Shown piece after piece: positions 25,145 to 34,597 of a stretch of DNA of 64,000 nucleotides. The notes under the pieces are model-generated. The model saw only the letters and a list, made by a program, of their open reading frames with translations, ran no database searches and had not been told where the DNA came from. The translations under genes were made by a program, and so were the position numbers. Every line of letters starts with the position of its first letter. Positions within the stretch are counted from its first letter, which is position 1. Origin of the DNA: JAIXWP01 sp041391745 (lineage in GTDB: Bacteria > Bacteroidota > Bacteroidia > Flavobacteriales_D > Sanyastnellaceae); the NCBI GenBank assembly GCA_041391745.1, contig JAWKNK010000001.1:285276-349275 (forward strand). The letters are read 5' to 3'.

Positions 25145-26446
25145 TTACCTGCGCTTAAATCGCTTTTTAGTGGATTTTTTGGCAGCAAATTTCTTCGAAG
25201 GCTCGAATTTTTTCTTCTTTTCATGGAATGCCCCTTTAAAATCAGGATCTTCCAATCTTTTCTGACGGTCAATTTCACGCATTTGATCTTGAAACTCCTC
25301 GAAAGGCGTTTCATGAATATTAATTTGCTCTGGGACTTCCAATCGAGCGATATCCTGCTTAATCAAACTCTGAATTTTATCTACGTGATATTTTTCAGAA
25401 AAATCCATGAAGCTAATCGCCACTCCTGTTTTGAAAGCTCTTCCAGTGCGACCTATGCGGTGCACATAATCATCGTAATGCGTTGGAATATTGAAATTGA
25501 TAACGTGTGAAACTTCCAATACATCAATCCCTCTGGCGCTCACATCTGTACTTACCAAAACGCGTACGTCGCCCGATTTAAAATCGTCAATGGCATTGAT
25601 TCTTGCGTTTTGACCTTTATTGCTATGAAGCATTCTGACTTCACCGATGTCCAATCTTTCGATATATCTTGCAATGTTGGTGGCTTCCGTTTTCGTTCGT
25701 ACAAAAACAATTACCCTAGAAAATGCCTCATCGGTTTTTAATAAATGAACCAACAAGTCCAATTTCGCTCGAAAATTGGGCAATTCATAAATGAACTGCT
25801 CCACACTTTGAGCGGGAGTTGCAGGTGGAGTAACTTCAATTTTATGAGGAAAAAGGAGGAAATTTTCTGAAATACGCTCCACCTTCTCTGGAAACGTGGC
25901 AGAAAACAAAAGCTGCTGCTTTTTCTGTGGAATTTTTTCTTGAATATCTCTCAACTGAGGCCAAAATCCCATGTCCATCATGCGATCACACTCATCCAAA
26001 ACGATATGTTTGATTTTCTTGGTTGGGATTTCACCTTTTGAATAAATTTCTAAAAATCGACCTGGTGTGGCAATGATTATGTCCACGCCCGCACTCAATT
26101 GAGCAATTTGAGCCTTTGGACCAATACCACCATACAAGGCAACTATTCGAATATCCGTGTACTTAGCTAAATCTCTTGCGGCTTTTTCAACCTGCACTAC
26201 AAGCTCTTTTGTAGGTACGAGTATGAGGCAACGCACTTCATTTCCCTGAGCATATTTCAGTACTTGCAACAACGGAAGCAAGTAGGCCGCAGTTTTCCCA
26301 GTACCCGTCTGTGCAATTCCCACCACATCCTGATTGGCCATTATCGGTGGAATAGCTTTGATCTGAATCTCTGTAGGATCCTGATAACCTGCATCTTCGA
26401 CGGCATTCAGAAATTGTCTGGTCAATTTTAAATCTTCAAACCTCAT
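25145..26446 (-). CDS. DEAD-box family ATP-dependent RNA helicase with a DECD motif II
   Basis: A 433-residue RNA helicase of the RhlE type, acting in ribosome assembly or mRNA decay. The Q motif is FEDLKLTRQFLNAV...DPTEIQIKAIP; motif I AQTGTGKT; motif Ib TPGRF; motif III SATF; motif VI RIGRTGRAFKTG. Motif II is DECD (VLDECDRMMDMGF) instead of DEAD. The C-terminus is a basic tail (KKKFEPSKKFAAKKSTKKRFKRR region) for RNA binding. A perfect promoter box lies 4 nt before the ATG. Confidence 0.93.
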   Translation of the reverse strand: MRFEDLKLTRQFLNAVEDAGYQDPTEIQIKAIPPIMANQDVVGIAQTGTGKTAAYLLPLLQVLKYAQGNEVRCLILVPTKELVVQVEKAARDLAKYTDIRIVALYGGIGPKAQIAQLSAGVDIIIATPGRFLEIYSKGEIPTKKIKHIVLDECDRMMDMGFWPQLRDIQEKIPQKKQQLLFSATFPEKVERISENFLLFPHKIEVTPPATPAQSVEQFIYELPNFRAKLDLLVHLLKTDEAFSRVIVFVRTKTEATNIARYIERLDIGEVRMLHSNKGQNARINAIDDFKSGDVRVLVSTDVSARGIDVLEVSHVINFNIPTHYDDYVHRIGRTGRAFKTGVAISFMDFSEKYHVDKIQSLIKQDIARLEVPEQINIHETPFEEFQDQMREIDRQKRLEDPDFKGAFHEKKKKFEPSKKFAAKKSTKKRFKRR

Positions 26447-26450
26447 GCGG

Positions 26451-26458
26451 CAAAGATA
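26451..26458 (-). promoter_or_regulatory. TAnnTTTG promoter box for the RNA helicase, 4 nt before the start codon
   Basis: The minus strand reads TATCTTTG, CCGC, ATG. It is a perfect -7 match with the same 4-nt gap seen for lgt, surE, nrnA and tsaC, so the mRNA should be leaderless. Confidence 0.6.
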
Positions 26459-26502
26459 GGTCTTCGATTTTTATGTATTTTCGTCGTTTGACTTTTTAGA
26501 TT

Positions 26503-27720
26503 ATGGAACCTTCAGTGTTGGACGTACACAACTATGACGATATAAGACCTTACAACGATCAGGAGCTTCAAGAAGCCATTGAACGCCTTCTCGAAGAACC
26601 TATGTTTTATAAAATGATGAAATGGGTTTATCCATCATTGGGTAAAGCCGTGATTCAAGAAATGATGCGCGAAATTAAAAGCGTCAAGGACTTTCAAGAA
26701 CAAGTGAGTGCTCCTGCCTTCAAAGTTGTTACACAGCTCACTACAAGCGGCTTAAGTTTTACCAATTTGGAATACTTAGAAAAAGACAAACCTTATATTT
26801 TTCTCTCCAATCACCGCGATATCATATTGGACAGCGCGTTGTTGAATGTCAGTTTGATGGAGCGTGGTTTTAATACCACTGAAATCGCAATTGGCGACAA
26901 CTTGCTTCAAACTTCTGCAGTTAAGGACATCGTTAGATCCAACAAAAATTTCATTGTCAATAGAAATGTCAATGCTCGAGAAGTTTTCTATTACTCCTTA
27001 AGACTTTCAAATTACATCCGTTCTACCATTCAGGATAAAAAGACCTCCATTTGGATCGCTCAAAGAGAAGGTCGAAGCAAAGATGGTGATGACAGAACAG
27101 CCAGTGGATTATTGAAGATGTTTACCATGAGTTCGAAAGAATCCATGGAAGATGCACTTCTCGACCTCAACATAGTGCCGATGTGCGTGAGCTATGAATA
27201 TGATCCCTGCGATATTTTGAAAGCCAATGAGCTCGTGCAGAAAAAGCTTATTGGACATTATGAAAAGAAACCTGGAGAAGACTTTAAAAGCATGATGCGT
27301 GGACTCACCGGACATAAAGGACGCGTGAATATCACTGTAGGAAAGGAAATGGTAGAGGCTATTGAAGAAATGAGAAACATTTCGCATAAAAATGACAAAG
27401 TGCTCCATTTGGCGAATTCTGTTGACCAAGAAATGCATAGAATCTATAAGTTGTGGCCCACCAACTACATCGCATACGATCTTCTAAATGGCACCAAGGA
27501 ACACAAAGACCTGTATAGCAATATTCAAAAAATAACATTCGGAAATTATATTCGAGGTCATGTGATTCGATTGGGAATCATACGCCGTCAACTGGGCTTA
27601 CCGAAAGAAGGATATGCAAAAGCAGTGAGAGAAATTTTACTTGAGATGTATGCCAATCCTGTGATTAATAAAAAAGCTGTTGAGACTACAATTAAAAACT
27701 CAAGTTCTGTAAATGCTTAA
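26503..27720 (+). CDS. 1-acyl-glycerol-3-phosphate acyltransferase-like protein
   Basis: A 405-residue PlsC/PlsB-like acyltransferase. The catalytic NHxxxxD motif is SNHRDIILDSAL; acyl-acceptor motifs are FIVNRNVNAREVF and IAQREGRSKDGDDRT, and PMCVSYEYDPCDILKA is the fourth conserved block. Such enzymes acylate lysophosphatidate or related acceptors at the inner membrane; this longer version is typical of Bacteroidota and its exact acceptor is uncertain. The last 8 nt overlap the start of the next gene (ATGCTTAA), which suggests coupling to a secreted T9SS protein of no evident relation. Confidence 0.85.
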   Translation: MEPSVLDVHNYDDIRPYNDQELQEAIERLLEEPMFYKMMKWVYPSLGKAVIQEMMREIKSVKDFQEQVSAPAFKVVTQLTTSGLSFTNLEYLEKDKPYIFLSNHRDIILDSALLNVSLMERGFNTTEIAIGDNLLQTSAVKDIVRSNKNFIVNRNVNAREVFYYSLRLSNYIRSTIQDKKTSIWIAQREGRSKDGDDRTASGLLKMFTMSSKESMEDALLDLNIVPMCVSYEYDPCDILKANELVQKKLIGHYEKKPGEDFKSMMRGLTGHKGRVNITVGKEMVEAIEEMRNISHKNDKVLHLANSVDQEMHRIYKLWPTNYIAYDLLNGTKEHKDLYSNIQKITFGNYIRGHVIRLGIIRRQLGLPKEGYAKAVREILLEMYANPVINKKAVETTIKNSSSVNA

Positions 27721-29665
27721 AAGAGTTTTTACAATATTCTTTTCCATAGCTTTACTAAGTAATGTATTTGGTCAATGTGGTCAGTGCATGGAGCAAGTCG
27801 AGCTTATTCAGAACGGTAATTTCTCGCAAGGAAATACGAGCTTTACCACAAGCCTTACACTAGGTTCTGGCTTCTTTTGTCCGCTATGCCCTGAGGGAAC
27901 TTACGCTGTGGGGTCACTAGCCTTTTTGTATCACAGTGACTTTATAGGTCAAGATCATACCAATCCGCCAAACGGTCAATTTTTCATTGCAAACGCTGCG
28001 GCCTCCGAAGGTCAAAGTGTCTGGTGCCAAACGGTAAATGTGCAACCAGATACTGATTATACATTTTCATTTTGGGTGCGTGACGTCACCAATAATAGTG
28101 ACTCCCATCCCCTAGCCATCATTCAAGCTTACTTCAACGGAACTCCGGAGGGAGCTAGTATTGAAGCATACGGTGGCTGGCAACAAAATAGTTTCACTTG
28201 GAACAGTGGCAGCGAAACGACTGTTGAGATTTGCTTGCTCAATTTTCAAAGCAATTCCGGAGGAAATGATTTTGGATTGGATGATATTTCGTTATCTGGA
28301 TGTCACGCGGTTCAACTCAGTCATGAAGCCGAATTGGGCAATGATGTGACTTACTGTGGTGAAGAGTCCTTTCAAGTATTGCCATTACAATTGAACGGGT
28401 ACAACTACATTTGGACATCAGAAGATCTTGCTATTTCCAATCCGAATGCAACTTCACAAAGCTTTACCATTCCGAATAATACAGAATTGGTTCAGTCGTA
28501 TGAATTGGTGCTTGCACTCGACTCTGCTGGACTTGGCTGCACCACTTATGACACGTTGTCCATATCCATACTTCCATCAGTGTCGGTTGACATACCAGAT
28601 GCTTCTCCGTTATGTCCTGGTGAATTTTACATTGCAACTATTGAAGGTAGCTATGAAACCATCACTTGGAGTGATGGCACCGTCGGCCCTTTCATTTCAA
28701 CGAATACACCTGGAACACTTTCGGTTTCCGTTACTTCTCAAGGTTGTGCTGCAAATGATGAAACAAATATTGAAGTGGTTAACATGCCATTTCAAGACGC
28801 CACCATTGTTTCTAACCTTTGTGAAACAACATTGCCTGCAGTGCTTCAATCTCCTGTTAGTGTAGTTTGGTCGACAGGTGAAGAATCAAACCAAATTGAA
28901 GTTACAGATTCTGGCAATTATCAAGGTGTCTATACCGATCAAGGTTGCGAAAGCACACTTCAATTTGAAGTCACGGTTTTTACAATGCCCCAAATCAATC
29001 TTGAAGATGTATACACCTATTGCGAAGGCTCTTCTGTTACTATAACCTCGCAATTAGAGGGTAATTGGTCGACAGGTGAAACTGGTTATTCTATTTCAGC
29101 GAACGAAGAAGGTACGTACAGTGTCGTCGTGGAAAATGGTCCTTGCTTGGCGGCAGATGGAACTATTGTAGAAATGAGAACTATACCAGAAGTCAATCTT
29201 GGAGATGATGTCACTATTTGCGAGGGAGAATCGATAATTCTCGATGCATTTGATGCAATGGCGGATTCATATGATTGGAGCAATGATAGTACCTCTACTG
29301 AAATTCGTGTAAATGAGGCTGGGCTCTACTCAATTATTGTTTCAAATGAGTGCGGTTCTAGTCAGGATGAGATATTTGTGGATACAGAGCTATGCGGTTG
29401 GGGACTTTATATTCCCAATGCTTTTACACCCAACTTGGACCTCAAAAATGACGGTTGGTCTGTTCAAGGCTACAATGTTTCCAATGTTAAAATATTTGTT
29501 TACAACAGATTTGGCGACCTTATTTGGTTTTCAGAACAATTAAATGACCCTTGGCAACCGGACCCTATGAACATAGGAGATGATGCCTATAACTATAGAG
29601 TAGAAGCAATTAACTACTTCGGTGAAAACATTATCCGCCACGGTTATGTGCAATTGCTCAAGTAG
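27713..29665 (+). CDS. Secreted protein with T9SS type B sorting domain
   Basis: A 650-residue exported protein with signal peptide (RVFTIFFSIALLSNVFGQ). Residues ~20-200 look like a carbohydrate-binding jelly roll: VELIQNGNFSQGNTSF, WCQTVNVQPDTDYTFSFWVRD and a closing FGLDDISLSGC. Then follow several Ig-like repeats with the WSTGE/YSV pattern. The last ~90 residues (LYIPNAFTPNLDLKNDGW... VYNRFGDLIWFS...) are the gliding-motility-associated C-terminal domain, a type B signal that sends proteins through T9SS. It is probably an adhesin; no catalytic motif is seen. Confidence 0.88.
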   Translation: MLKRVFTIFFSIALLSNVFGQCGQCMEQVELIQNGNFSQGNTSFTTSLTLGSGFFCPLCPEGTYAVGSLAFLYHSDFIGQDHTNPPNGQFFIANAAASEGQSVWCQTVNVQPDTDYTFSFWVRDVTNNSDSHPLAIIQAYFNGTPEGASIEAYGGWQQNSFTWNSGSETTVEICLLNFQSNSGGNDFGLDDISLSGCHAVQLSHEAELGNDVTYCGEESFQVLPLQLNGYNYIWTSEDLAISNPNATSQSFTIPNNTELVQSYELVLALDSAGLGCTTYDTLSISILPSVSVDIPDASPLCPGEFYIATIEGSYETITWSDGTVGPFISTNTPGTLSVSVTSQGCAANDETNIEVVNMPFQDATIVSNLCETTLPAVLQSPVSVVWSTGEESNQIEVTDSGNYQGVYTDQGCESTLQFEVTVFTMPQINLEDVYTYCEGSSVTITSQLEGNWSTGETGYSISANEEGTYSVVVENGPCLAADGTIVEMRTIPEVNLGDDVTICEGESIILDAFDAMADSYDWSNDSTSTEIRVNEAGLYSIIVSNECGSSQDEIFVDTELCGWGLYIPNAFTPNLDLKNDGWSVQGYNVSNVKIFVYNRFGDLIWFSEQLNDPWQPDPMNIGDDAYNYRVEAINYFGENIIRHGYVQLLK

Positions 29666-29668
29666 TTT

Positions 29669-29676
29669 TACATTTG
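29669..29676 (+). promoter_or_regulatory. TAnnTTTG promoter box for accD
   Basis: TACATTTG starts 4 nt after the stop codon of the upstream gene. It fits the -7 consensus and gives a leader of ~10-20 nt to accD. Confidence 0.5.
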
Positions 29677-29698
29677 CCCACTAGATAATATGGAAGAC

Positions 29699-30550
29699 AT
29701 GAGTTGGTTTAAAAGAATCAAGACAGGTATCACTACCAAAAGCATGGAGAAGAAGGAAATTCCCGAAGGCTTGTGGTACAAATGTCCTGAATGTAAAAAC
29801 GTGATGACTTCTGAGCAGCACTCAGACAATCTTTGGGTTTGCGACAAATGTGAACACCATGAAAAAATTGGATCTCACGAGTACTTTCACATTCTATTTG
29901 ATGAAAATATTTATGAAGAAATTGCACCAAATCTAACGAGTGGTGACCCATTGGAATTCGTAGATACCAAAGACTACAAGGGCCGCATCAAATCAACAAT
30001 TGCTAAGACAGGCCTCAAAGATGCTATCCGAGTTGGTATAGGAAATATTGAGGGTGAAAAAGCGGTAATCGCATGTATGGACTTCGGTTTCATCGGCGGA
30101 TCGATGGGTTCTGTTGTAGGTGAAAAATTTGCACGCGGTGTTGATGAGGCAATCAAAAACAACTGTCCTTTTATCTGTATCAGCAAGAGTGGTGGTGCGA
30201 GAATGATGGAAGCGGGCTTTTCGTTGATGCAAATGGCTAAAACCTCAGCAAAGTTGACTTTGCTTGCAGAAAATGGCCTTCCTTATGTCTCTTTCCTCAC
30301 TAACCCCACTACTGGTGGTGTTACAGCTTCTTTCGCTATGCTTGGTGACATCAACATTGCCGAACCAAAAGCATTGATTGGATTTGCTGGTCCACGTGTA
30401 GTAAAAGAAACTATTGGTAAAGATCTTCCTGAAGGATTCCAAAGCTCAGAATTTGTACTTGAGCATGGATTCTTAGATTATATCGTCGAACGAAAGAACC
30501 TCAAATCAAAGATGGCGCTTTCATTAAAAATGTTCTCACCAAAAAGCTAA
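29699..30550 (+). CDS. accD: Acetyl-CoA carboxylase carboxyltransferase subunit beta
   Basis: A 283-residue subunit that, with AccA, transfers the carboxyl group from biotin to acetyl-CoA to form malonyl-CoA. The N-terminus carries the four-cysteine zinc ribbon (CPECKNVM... CDKCEHH), and the crotonase-like fold shows GGSMGSVVGEKFARGVD, KSGGARMMEAG and TNPTTGGVTASFAMLGD, the oxyanion-hole motifs. I place the start at MSWFKR (29699), the conserved N-terminus; an in-frame ATG 9 nt upstream (29690) is possible. Its 3' neighbour, a phosphatase gene, starts 3 nt after it. Confidence 0.95.
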   Translation: MSWFKRIKTGITTKSMEKKEIPEGLWYKCPECKNVMTSEQHSDNLWVCDKCEHHEKIGSHEYFHILFDENIYEEIAPNLTSGDPLEFVDTKDYKGRIKSTIAKTGLKDAIRVGIGNIEGEKAVIACMDFGFIGGSMGSVVGEKFARGVDEAIKNNCPFICISKSGGARMMEAGFSLMQMAKTSAKLTLLAENGLPYVSFLTNPTTGGVTASFAMLGDINIAEPKALIGFAGPRVVKETIGKDLPEGFQSSEFVLEHGFLDYIVERKNLKSKMALSLKMFSPKS

Positions 30551-30553
30551 ATC

Positions 30554-31006
30554 ATGAAAGTCCTAATGGTATGTCTCGGAAACATTTGCAGATCACCCAT
30601 AGCAGAAGGGGTCTTCAAACATGAGGCAGCAGAAAGGGGTATTGATTTGGAGGTAGACTCAGCCGGAACATCTGGTTTTCATATTGGAGAAGCTCCCGAT
30701 AAAAGGAGCATTGAGTTTATGCGATCTGTTGGAATTGATATCTCCAATCAAAAGGCAAGACAAATCACTCATCAGGACTTAGAGCAATTTGACATCATCT
30801 ATGCCATGGACCGCAACAATTTGCGCGATTTACAAGGCATGTGTCATAAAGAGGAATTGAAACCCAAACTGAAGTTGCTGCTCGGCTTTGAATCGGAGCC
30901 TAGCAGACAAATCGTGCCGGATCCATACTACGGCGAAATGCACGATTTTGAGCGAACCTATAAGCTTTGTAAAAAAGCTGCCGATGAAATTTTGCCTACT
31001 TATTAA
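30554..31006 (+). CDS. Low-molecular-weight protein tyrosine phosphatase
   Basis: A 150-residue cytoplasmic phosphatase with the P-loop CLGNICRS (Cys7, Arg13) at the N-terminus and the acid DPYYGE near residue 120. It can dephosphorylate phosphotyrosine or arginine, or serve exopolysaccharide kinases; no partner kinase is in the window, so the substrate is open. It lies 3 nt after accD and is probably co-transcribed with it. Confidence 0.94.
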   Translation: MKVLMVCLGNICRSPIAEGVFKHEAAERGIDLEVDSAGTSGFHIGEAPDKRSIEFMRSVGIDISNQKARQITHQDLEQFDIIYAMDRNNLRDLQGMCHKEELKPKLKLLLGFESEPSRQIVPDPYYGEMHDFERTYKLCKKAADEILPTY

Positions 31007-31050
31007 ACCTTGGCATCATTTTTTCGTCTAAAGACCTAAATTTCAAACAC

Positions 31051-31857
31051 ATGAAAACTTCCAGATTACTATTAGCAGGCCTAGCCCTTTCCGTTTCATT
31101 TCTTGCTTGTAAAAAAGACAAGGAAGAAGATACTTCACTTTTCGACGACACCTTATTCACACAAGAATCTACAACCGCTTTTTCTGAAAAAGCCATATCA
31201 GACGATGTAGAGGGGTTGACACTGAAGAGCGGATCAATGGACTGCAATTTTTCAATTGGAGGAACTTGTGCTGTTGTAACAGAGTCATCTGAAACCTATC
31301 CTAAAACAATTACAGTAGACTACGGAACTGGATGTACTGATTTTCAAGGAAGAACCAAATCAGGAAAAATTTTCATTCATCTAACAGATACATTTATCAA
31401 CGACGGTGCTGTGCGCACTGTAACATTTGAAAATTTTGCGATCAATGGCGTTGGTATTGCAGGTGAACGTGTTACAACGAACAACGGACTGAATTCATCG
31501 GATCAGATGGAGTTCACTAGAGTAATAAATACAACCATTACTTACAATAACGCGTCATTCGAAAGAGATTTCGTTGAAAATATTACTTGGGTAAGTGGAT
31601 TTAATAACGAAATTTGTGGAGATAACATCGTCTCAATTACAGGCGAAGGTTCTATTACCAGACCATCGGGTGTGGTAATACCAAGAACGATTACATCACC
31701 ACTCATATTCGATCAAGCTTGCGGGCAAATAAAAGCTGGTCAAATAGAAATTTACTCACTTCAAGGTCAATGGATTATTGACTACGGAGATGGAACCTGC
31801 GACAATGAATTCACGGTCACCCGTCCCAATGGAGTTGTGATAACGCATACATTTTAA
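31051..31857 (+). CDS. Hypothetical lipoprotein
   Basis: A 268-residue lipoprotein with lipobox FLACK (cysteine ~21). The mature part is beta-rich, with a region after VTESSETYPKTITVDYGTGCTDFQGRTKSGKIFIHLTD that resembles many Bacteroidota outer-surface lipoproteins of unknown role, and an ending EFTVTRPNGVVITHTF. Four cysteines occur in the mature protein. No enzyme motif is seen. A TAAATTTC box (one mismatch to TAnnTTTG) lies 6 nt before the ATG, and a terminator follows, so it is a single gene. Confidence 0.75.
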   Translation: MKTSRLLLAGLALSVSFLACKKDKEEDTSLFDDTLFTQESTTAFSEKAISDDVEGLTLKSGSMDCNFSIGGTCAVVTESSETYPKTITVDYGTGCTDFQGRTKSGKIFIHLTDTFINDGAVRTVTFENFAINGVGIAGERVTTNNGLNSSDQMEFTRVINTTITYNNASFERDFVENITWVSGFNNEICGDNIVSITGEGSITRPSGVVIPRTITSPLIFDQACGQIKAGQIEIYSLQGQWIIDYGDGTCDNEFTVTRPNGVVITHTF

Positions 31858-31860
31858 CTG

Positions 31861-31882
31861 AAGGCCCGAAAGGGCCTTTTTT
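31861..31882 (+). terminator. Terminator with GAAA tetraloop
   Basis: Stem AAGGCCC / GGGCCTT closed by GAAA, followed by six T, directly after the lipoprotein gene. Confidence 0.9.
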
Positions 31883-31928
31883 ATTGGTTCAATGTTGTAT
31901 ATTTAAACACAATTACCGGGATACCCCT

Positions 31929-33872
31929 ATGAATAAACTTTTTTATTTCATCGCTTCCTCTCTCCTTTCAATTTATAGTTTTCAGGCTACGGCTCAAACC
32001 TATTTCCTCAATGGAAATGCAACATCGCTCGGTGGCGACTGTTACCGACTTACCACAGAACTTCCAACACAAAACGGAACTGTTTGGTATGCTGATCAGC
32101 TCGACCTCAATGAGCCATTCAGTCTTCAATTTCAAATGAATTTCGGAACCATAGACGCGAACGGCGCCGATGGTATTTGCTTCGTGCTTCAAACTGTTGG
32201 AACCGGTGCTATCGGAACGAGCGGTGGTGGTATGGGGTATCAAAACTTCGGTACTTCACTTGGAATTGAATTCGATACTTGGCAAAACTCAGACTTTGGC
32301 GATCCTTTCCAAGATCACGTCGCAATTGAAATGAACGGCGAAATCAATCACAATACTCCAGCCGGAAACATTGCTGGTCCAGTGGCAATTGACCCTTTCA
32401 ACGTAAATGTGGAAGATGGTGATGATCACGTAGTTCAAATTACTTGGGAACCAGATATTCAAAGTCTGAAGGTGTACTTCGATTGCGTATTCCGTCTAGA
32501 AGGAACTGTTGATTTGATCAACGATGTTTTCAATGGCAACTCACTCGTCTATTGGGGATTCACTGCAGCAACTGGAGGTTCTTATAACAATCAAACAGTT
32601 TGTTTAACTGAAAATATTCTTTCTGTAAATGAAGTGAACATATGCTCAGGAGCCTCAGCTGTGCTATCGGCGGGCAACAGTTTGGATGGCACGTACTCAT
32701 GGACACCAACTGACTATCTCGACGATCCTACTTCCCCCACTCCTACTACAACTACTCCAACGAGCATGACTTATATTGTTGAGTTTACCGATTTGTGTGG
32801 CACTTCATTAAGCACTGAAATAAATGTGGTGGTGGATGAATTGGAAGTTTCAGTCTCCTCTATTGATCCTCTCACTTGTCTCAATCCAACCGATTTGGTG
32901 AACGCACAAGTTAACTTGAATTTGCCTGTTCAGTATGCATGGACCTTCAACGGTTCGACTTCATTTGGAACTCCGAATGGCAATTATACTACAGATGAAC
33001 CAGGCACTTACACGGTTAATGTTAGTTATAACAACGAATGTTTTGCAGAAACATCATTTGATGTCATCGGTGATTTTGCGACTCTAACCGCCGCTGCTGG
33101 TCCTGATAATGAAATTACTTGTGACCAAACTTCAGTTGCCCTGAATGCAGGAAATGCTGGCGCTCCAGCAATATACATTTGGAGTTTGGGAAATACAGTA
33201 GTTTCCACTAATCAAAGTTTTACTGCAACAGCTGCGGGTACGTACACCTTAACTGTAGTCAACTCGGCCAATGGATGTGAGTCGACAGACAATCTGGTTA
33301 TTTCACTCAACAATACTCCTCCAACATTGAACTTGCCAGAGCAAGACACTTTGAATTGTGTGTTTAGAACATTACCCATTCAAGGATTAACCTCATCGGC
33401 CACCAACATCAACTTAGAGTGGACTACACTTGGTGGAAACATACTTTCAGGTGGAAACACCTTGTCGCCGACTATTGCTGGACCGGGAGTTTACGAGGTC
33501 ACAGTAATTGATAATAACAATGGTTGTGAATCAAGTGATTTGGTAACCGTATATGCCGATGAAACATTCTACATTGACGTTACTCAAATTCGTTTCCCGA
33601 ACATCGTAACCTTAAACGGAGATCAATTGAATAATGAGTGGAAACCATTTTTGAGTTACGATACAAGTGTTGATCTCATACCATTATTCTCCAAATACAA
33701 TCTTCTTGTATTCAACAGATGGGGAGATGAGTTGGAAAACTATGGTAGCCCGAAAACATGGATCCCTAGAGATTTGGAACCTGGAGTTTACTACTACATT
33801 CTCGATTATTCCATCACTTGTGGCCAAACCAAACAAGAAGTGATTGAAGGCAATATTCAAATTGTAGATTAA
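31929..33872 (+). CDS. L-type lectin-domain protein with T9SS type B sorting domain
   Basis: A 647-residue exported protein. Signal peptide KLFYFIASSLLSIYSFQATAQ is followed by an L-type (legume-like) lectin domain to residue ~230: GNATSLGGDCYRLT, FQMNFGTIDANGADGICFVLQ, LGIEFDTWQNSD and HVVQITWEP are typical. Several PKD/Ig-like repeats (ITCDQTSVALNAG, ANGCESTDNLVIS) follow. The C-terminus (FPNIVTLNGDQLNNEW... VFNRWGDELENY...) is a type B T9SS signal. The start at 31929 is chosen because the 31884 extension breaks the signal peptide. It ends directly against ung, with no terminator between. Confidence 0.88.
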   Translation: MNKLFYFIASSLLSIYSFQATAQTYFLNGNATSLGGDCYRLTTELPTQNGTVWYADQLDLNEPFSLQFQMNFGTIDANGADGICFVLQTVGTGAIGTSGGGMGYQNFGTSLGIEFDTWQNSDFGDPFQDHVAIEMNGEINHNTPAGNIAGPVAIDPFNVNVEDGDDHVVQITWEPDIQSLKVYFDCVFRLEGTVDLINDVFNGNSLVYWGFTAATGGSYNNQTVCLTENILSVNEVNICSGASAVLSAGNSLDGTYSWTPTDYLDDPTSPTPTTTTPTSMTYIVEFTDLCGTSLSTEINVVVDELEVSVSSIDPLTCLNPTDLVNAQVNLNLPVQYAWTFNGSTSFGTPNGNYTTDEPGTYTVNVSYNNECFAETSFDVIGDFATLTAAAGPDNEITCDQTSVALNAGNAGAPAIYIWSLGNTVVSTNQSFTATAAGTYTLTVVNSANGCESTDNLVISLNNTPPTLNLPEQDTLNCVFRTLPIQGLTSSATNINLEWTTLGGNILSGGNTLSPTIAGPGVYEVTVIDNNNGCESSDLVTVYADETFYIDVTQIRFPNIVTLNGDQLNNEWKPFLSYDTSVDLIPLFSKYNLLVFNRWGDELENYGSPKTWIPRDLEPGVYYYILDYSITCGQTKQEVIEGNIQIVD

Positions 33873-34535
33873 TCACCACTCAATTTCGCCAAGGCCATTA
33901 TTCCTTAGAATTTCATTTGTTTTGGAAAAATGAGCACATCCAAAAAATCCGCGGTACGCTGATAATGGTGACGGGTGTCCCGATTTCAAAACGGTATGTT
34001 TCGTCTCATCGATGAGGGGCAATTTTGCTTGGGCTTTATTTCCCCAAAGAAGGAAAACTACATTTCTTTTTTTAGTTGAAACAAGTGAAATAATCGCGTC
34101 TGTGAATTGCTCCCAACCTTTTCCCTTATGACTATCAGCTTCACCTTCTCTTACCGTAAGCACTGTATTTAAAAGAAGCACTCCCTGCTTGGCCCAACGT
34201 TCCAAGTTGCCGGAATTTGGTTTTTCAATACCTAAATCAGATTTCAACTCTTTAAAAATATTCGTCAAACTCGGTGGCAATTGCACCCAATCATTTACAC
34301 TGAAAGCAAGTCCATTGGCCTGACCTTTTCCATGATAAGGGTCTTGACCCAATATCACCACTTTCACATGGTCAAAACTCGTTGCGTTAAGAGCTTTAAA
34401 CATCTCATTTTTAACAGGATAACAGATTTTTCGAGAATATTCTTCATCAACAAAAACTTGTAGCTGAGTGAAATAATCTTTTTGAAACTCCGTTTCTAAT
34501 AGCTTGGCCCAATCTGAAGGAATAAGATCTTTCAT
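33873..34535 (-). CDS. ung: Uracil-DNA glycosylase
   Basis: A 220-residue family 1 uracil glycosylase that removes uracil from DNA. All motifs are intact: catalytic Asp in GQDPYHGKGQA, FSVNDWVQLPPSL, the NTVLTVREGEADSH block, LLWGNKAQAK and the HPSPLSAYRGFFGC loop with the active-site His. It abuts the end of the lectin gene (no gap, convergent) and lacks its own terminator there. Confidence 0.96.
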   Translation of the reverse strand: MKDLIPSDWAKLLETEFQKDYFTQLQVFVDEEYSRKICYPVKNEMFKALNATSFDHVKVVILGQDPYHGKGQANGLAFSVNDWVQLPPSLTNIFKELKSDLGIEKPNSGNLERWAKQGVLLLNTVLTVREGEADSHKGKGWEQFTDAIISLVSTKKRNVVFLLWGNKAQAKLPLIDETKHTVLKSGHPSPLSAYRGFFGCAHFSKTNEILRNNGLGEIEW

Positions 34536-34546
34536 GAGTACAAAAT

Positions 34547-34576
34547 AAAAACGACTCCACCATTGGGAGTCGTTTT
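34547..34576 (-). terminator. Terminator after the serine protease gene
   Basis: Stem AAAACGACTCC / GGAGTCGTTTT with loop ACCATTG (mostly), in the 62-nt gap between the minus-strand protease and ung. Flanking A and T runs allow it to work on the minus strand. Confidence 0.85.
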
Positions 34577-34597
34577 TTATTATCTATTTAAAAAATA

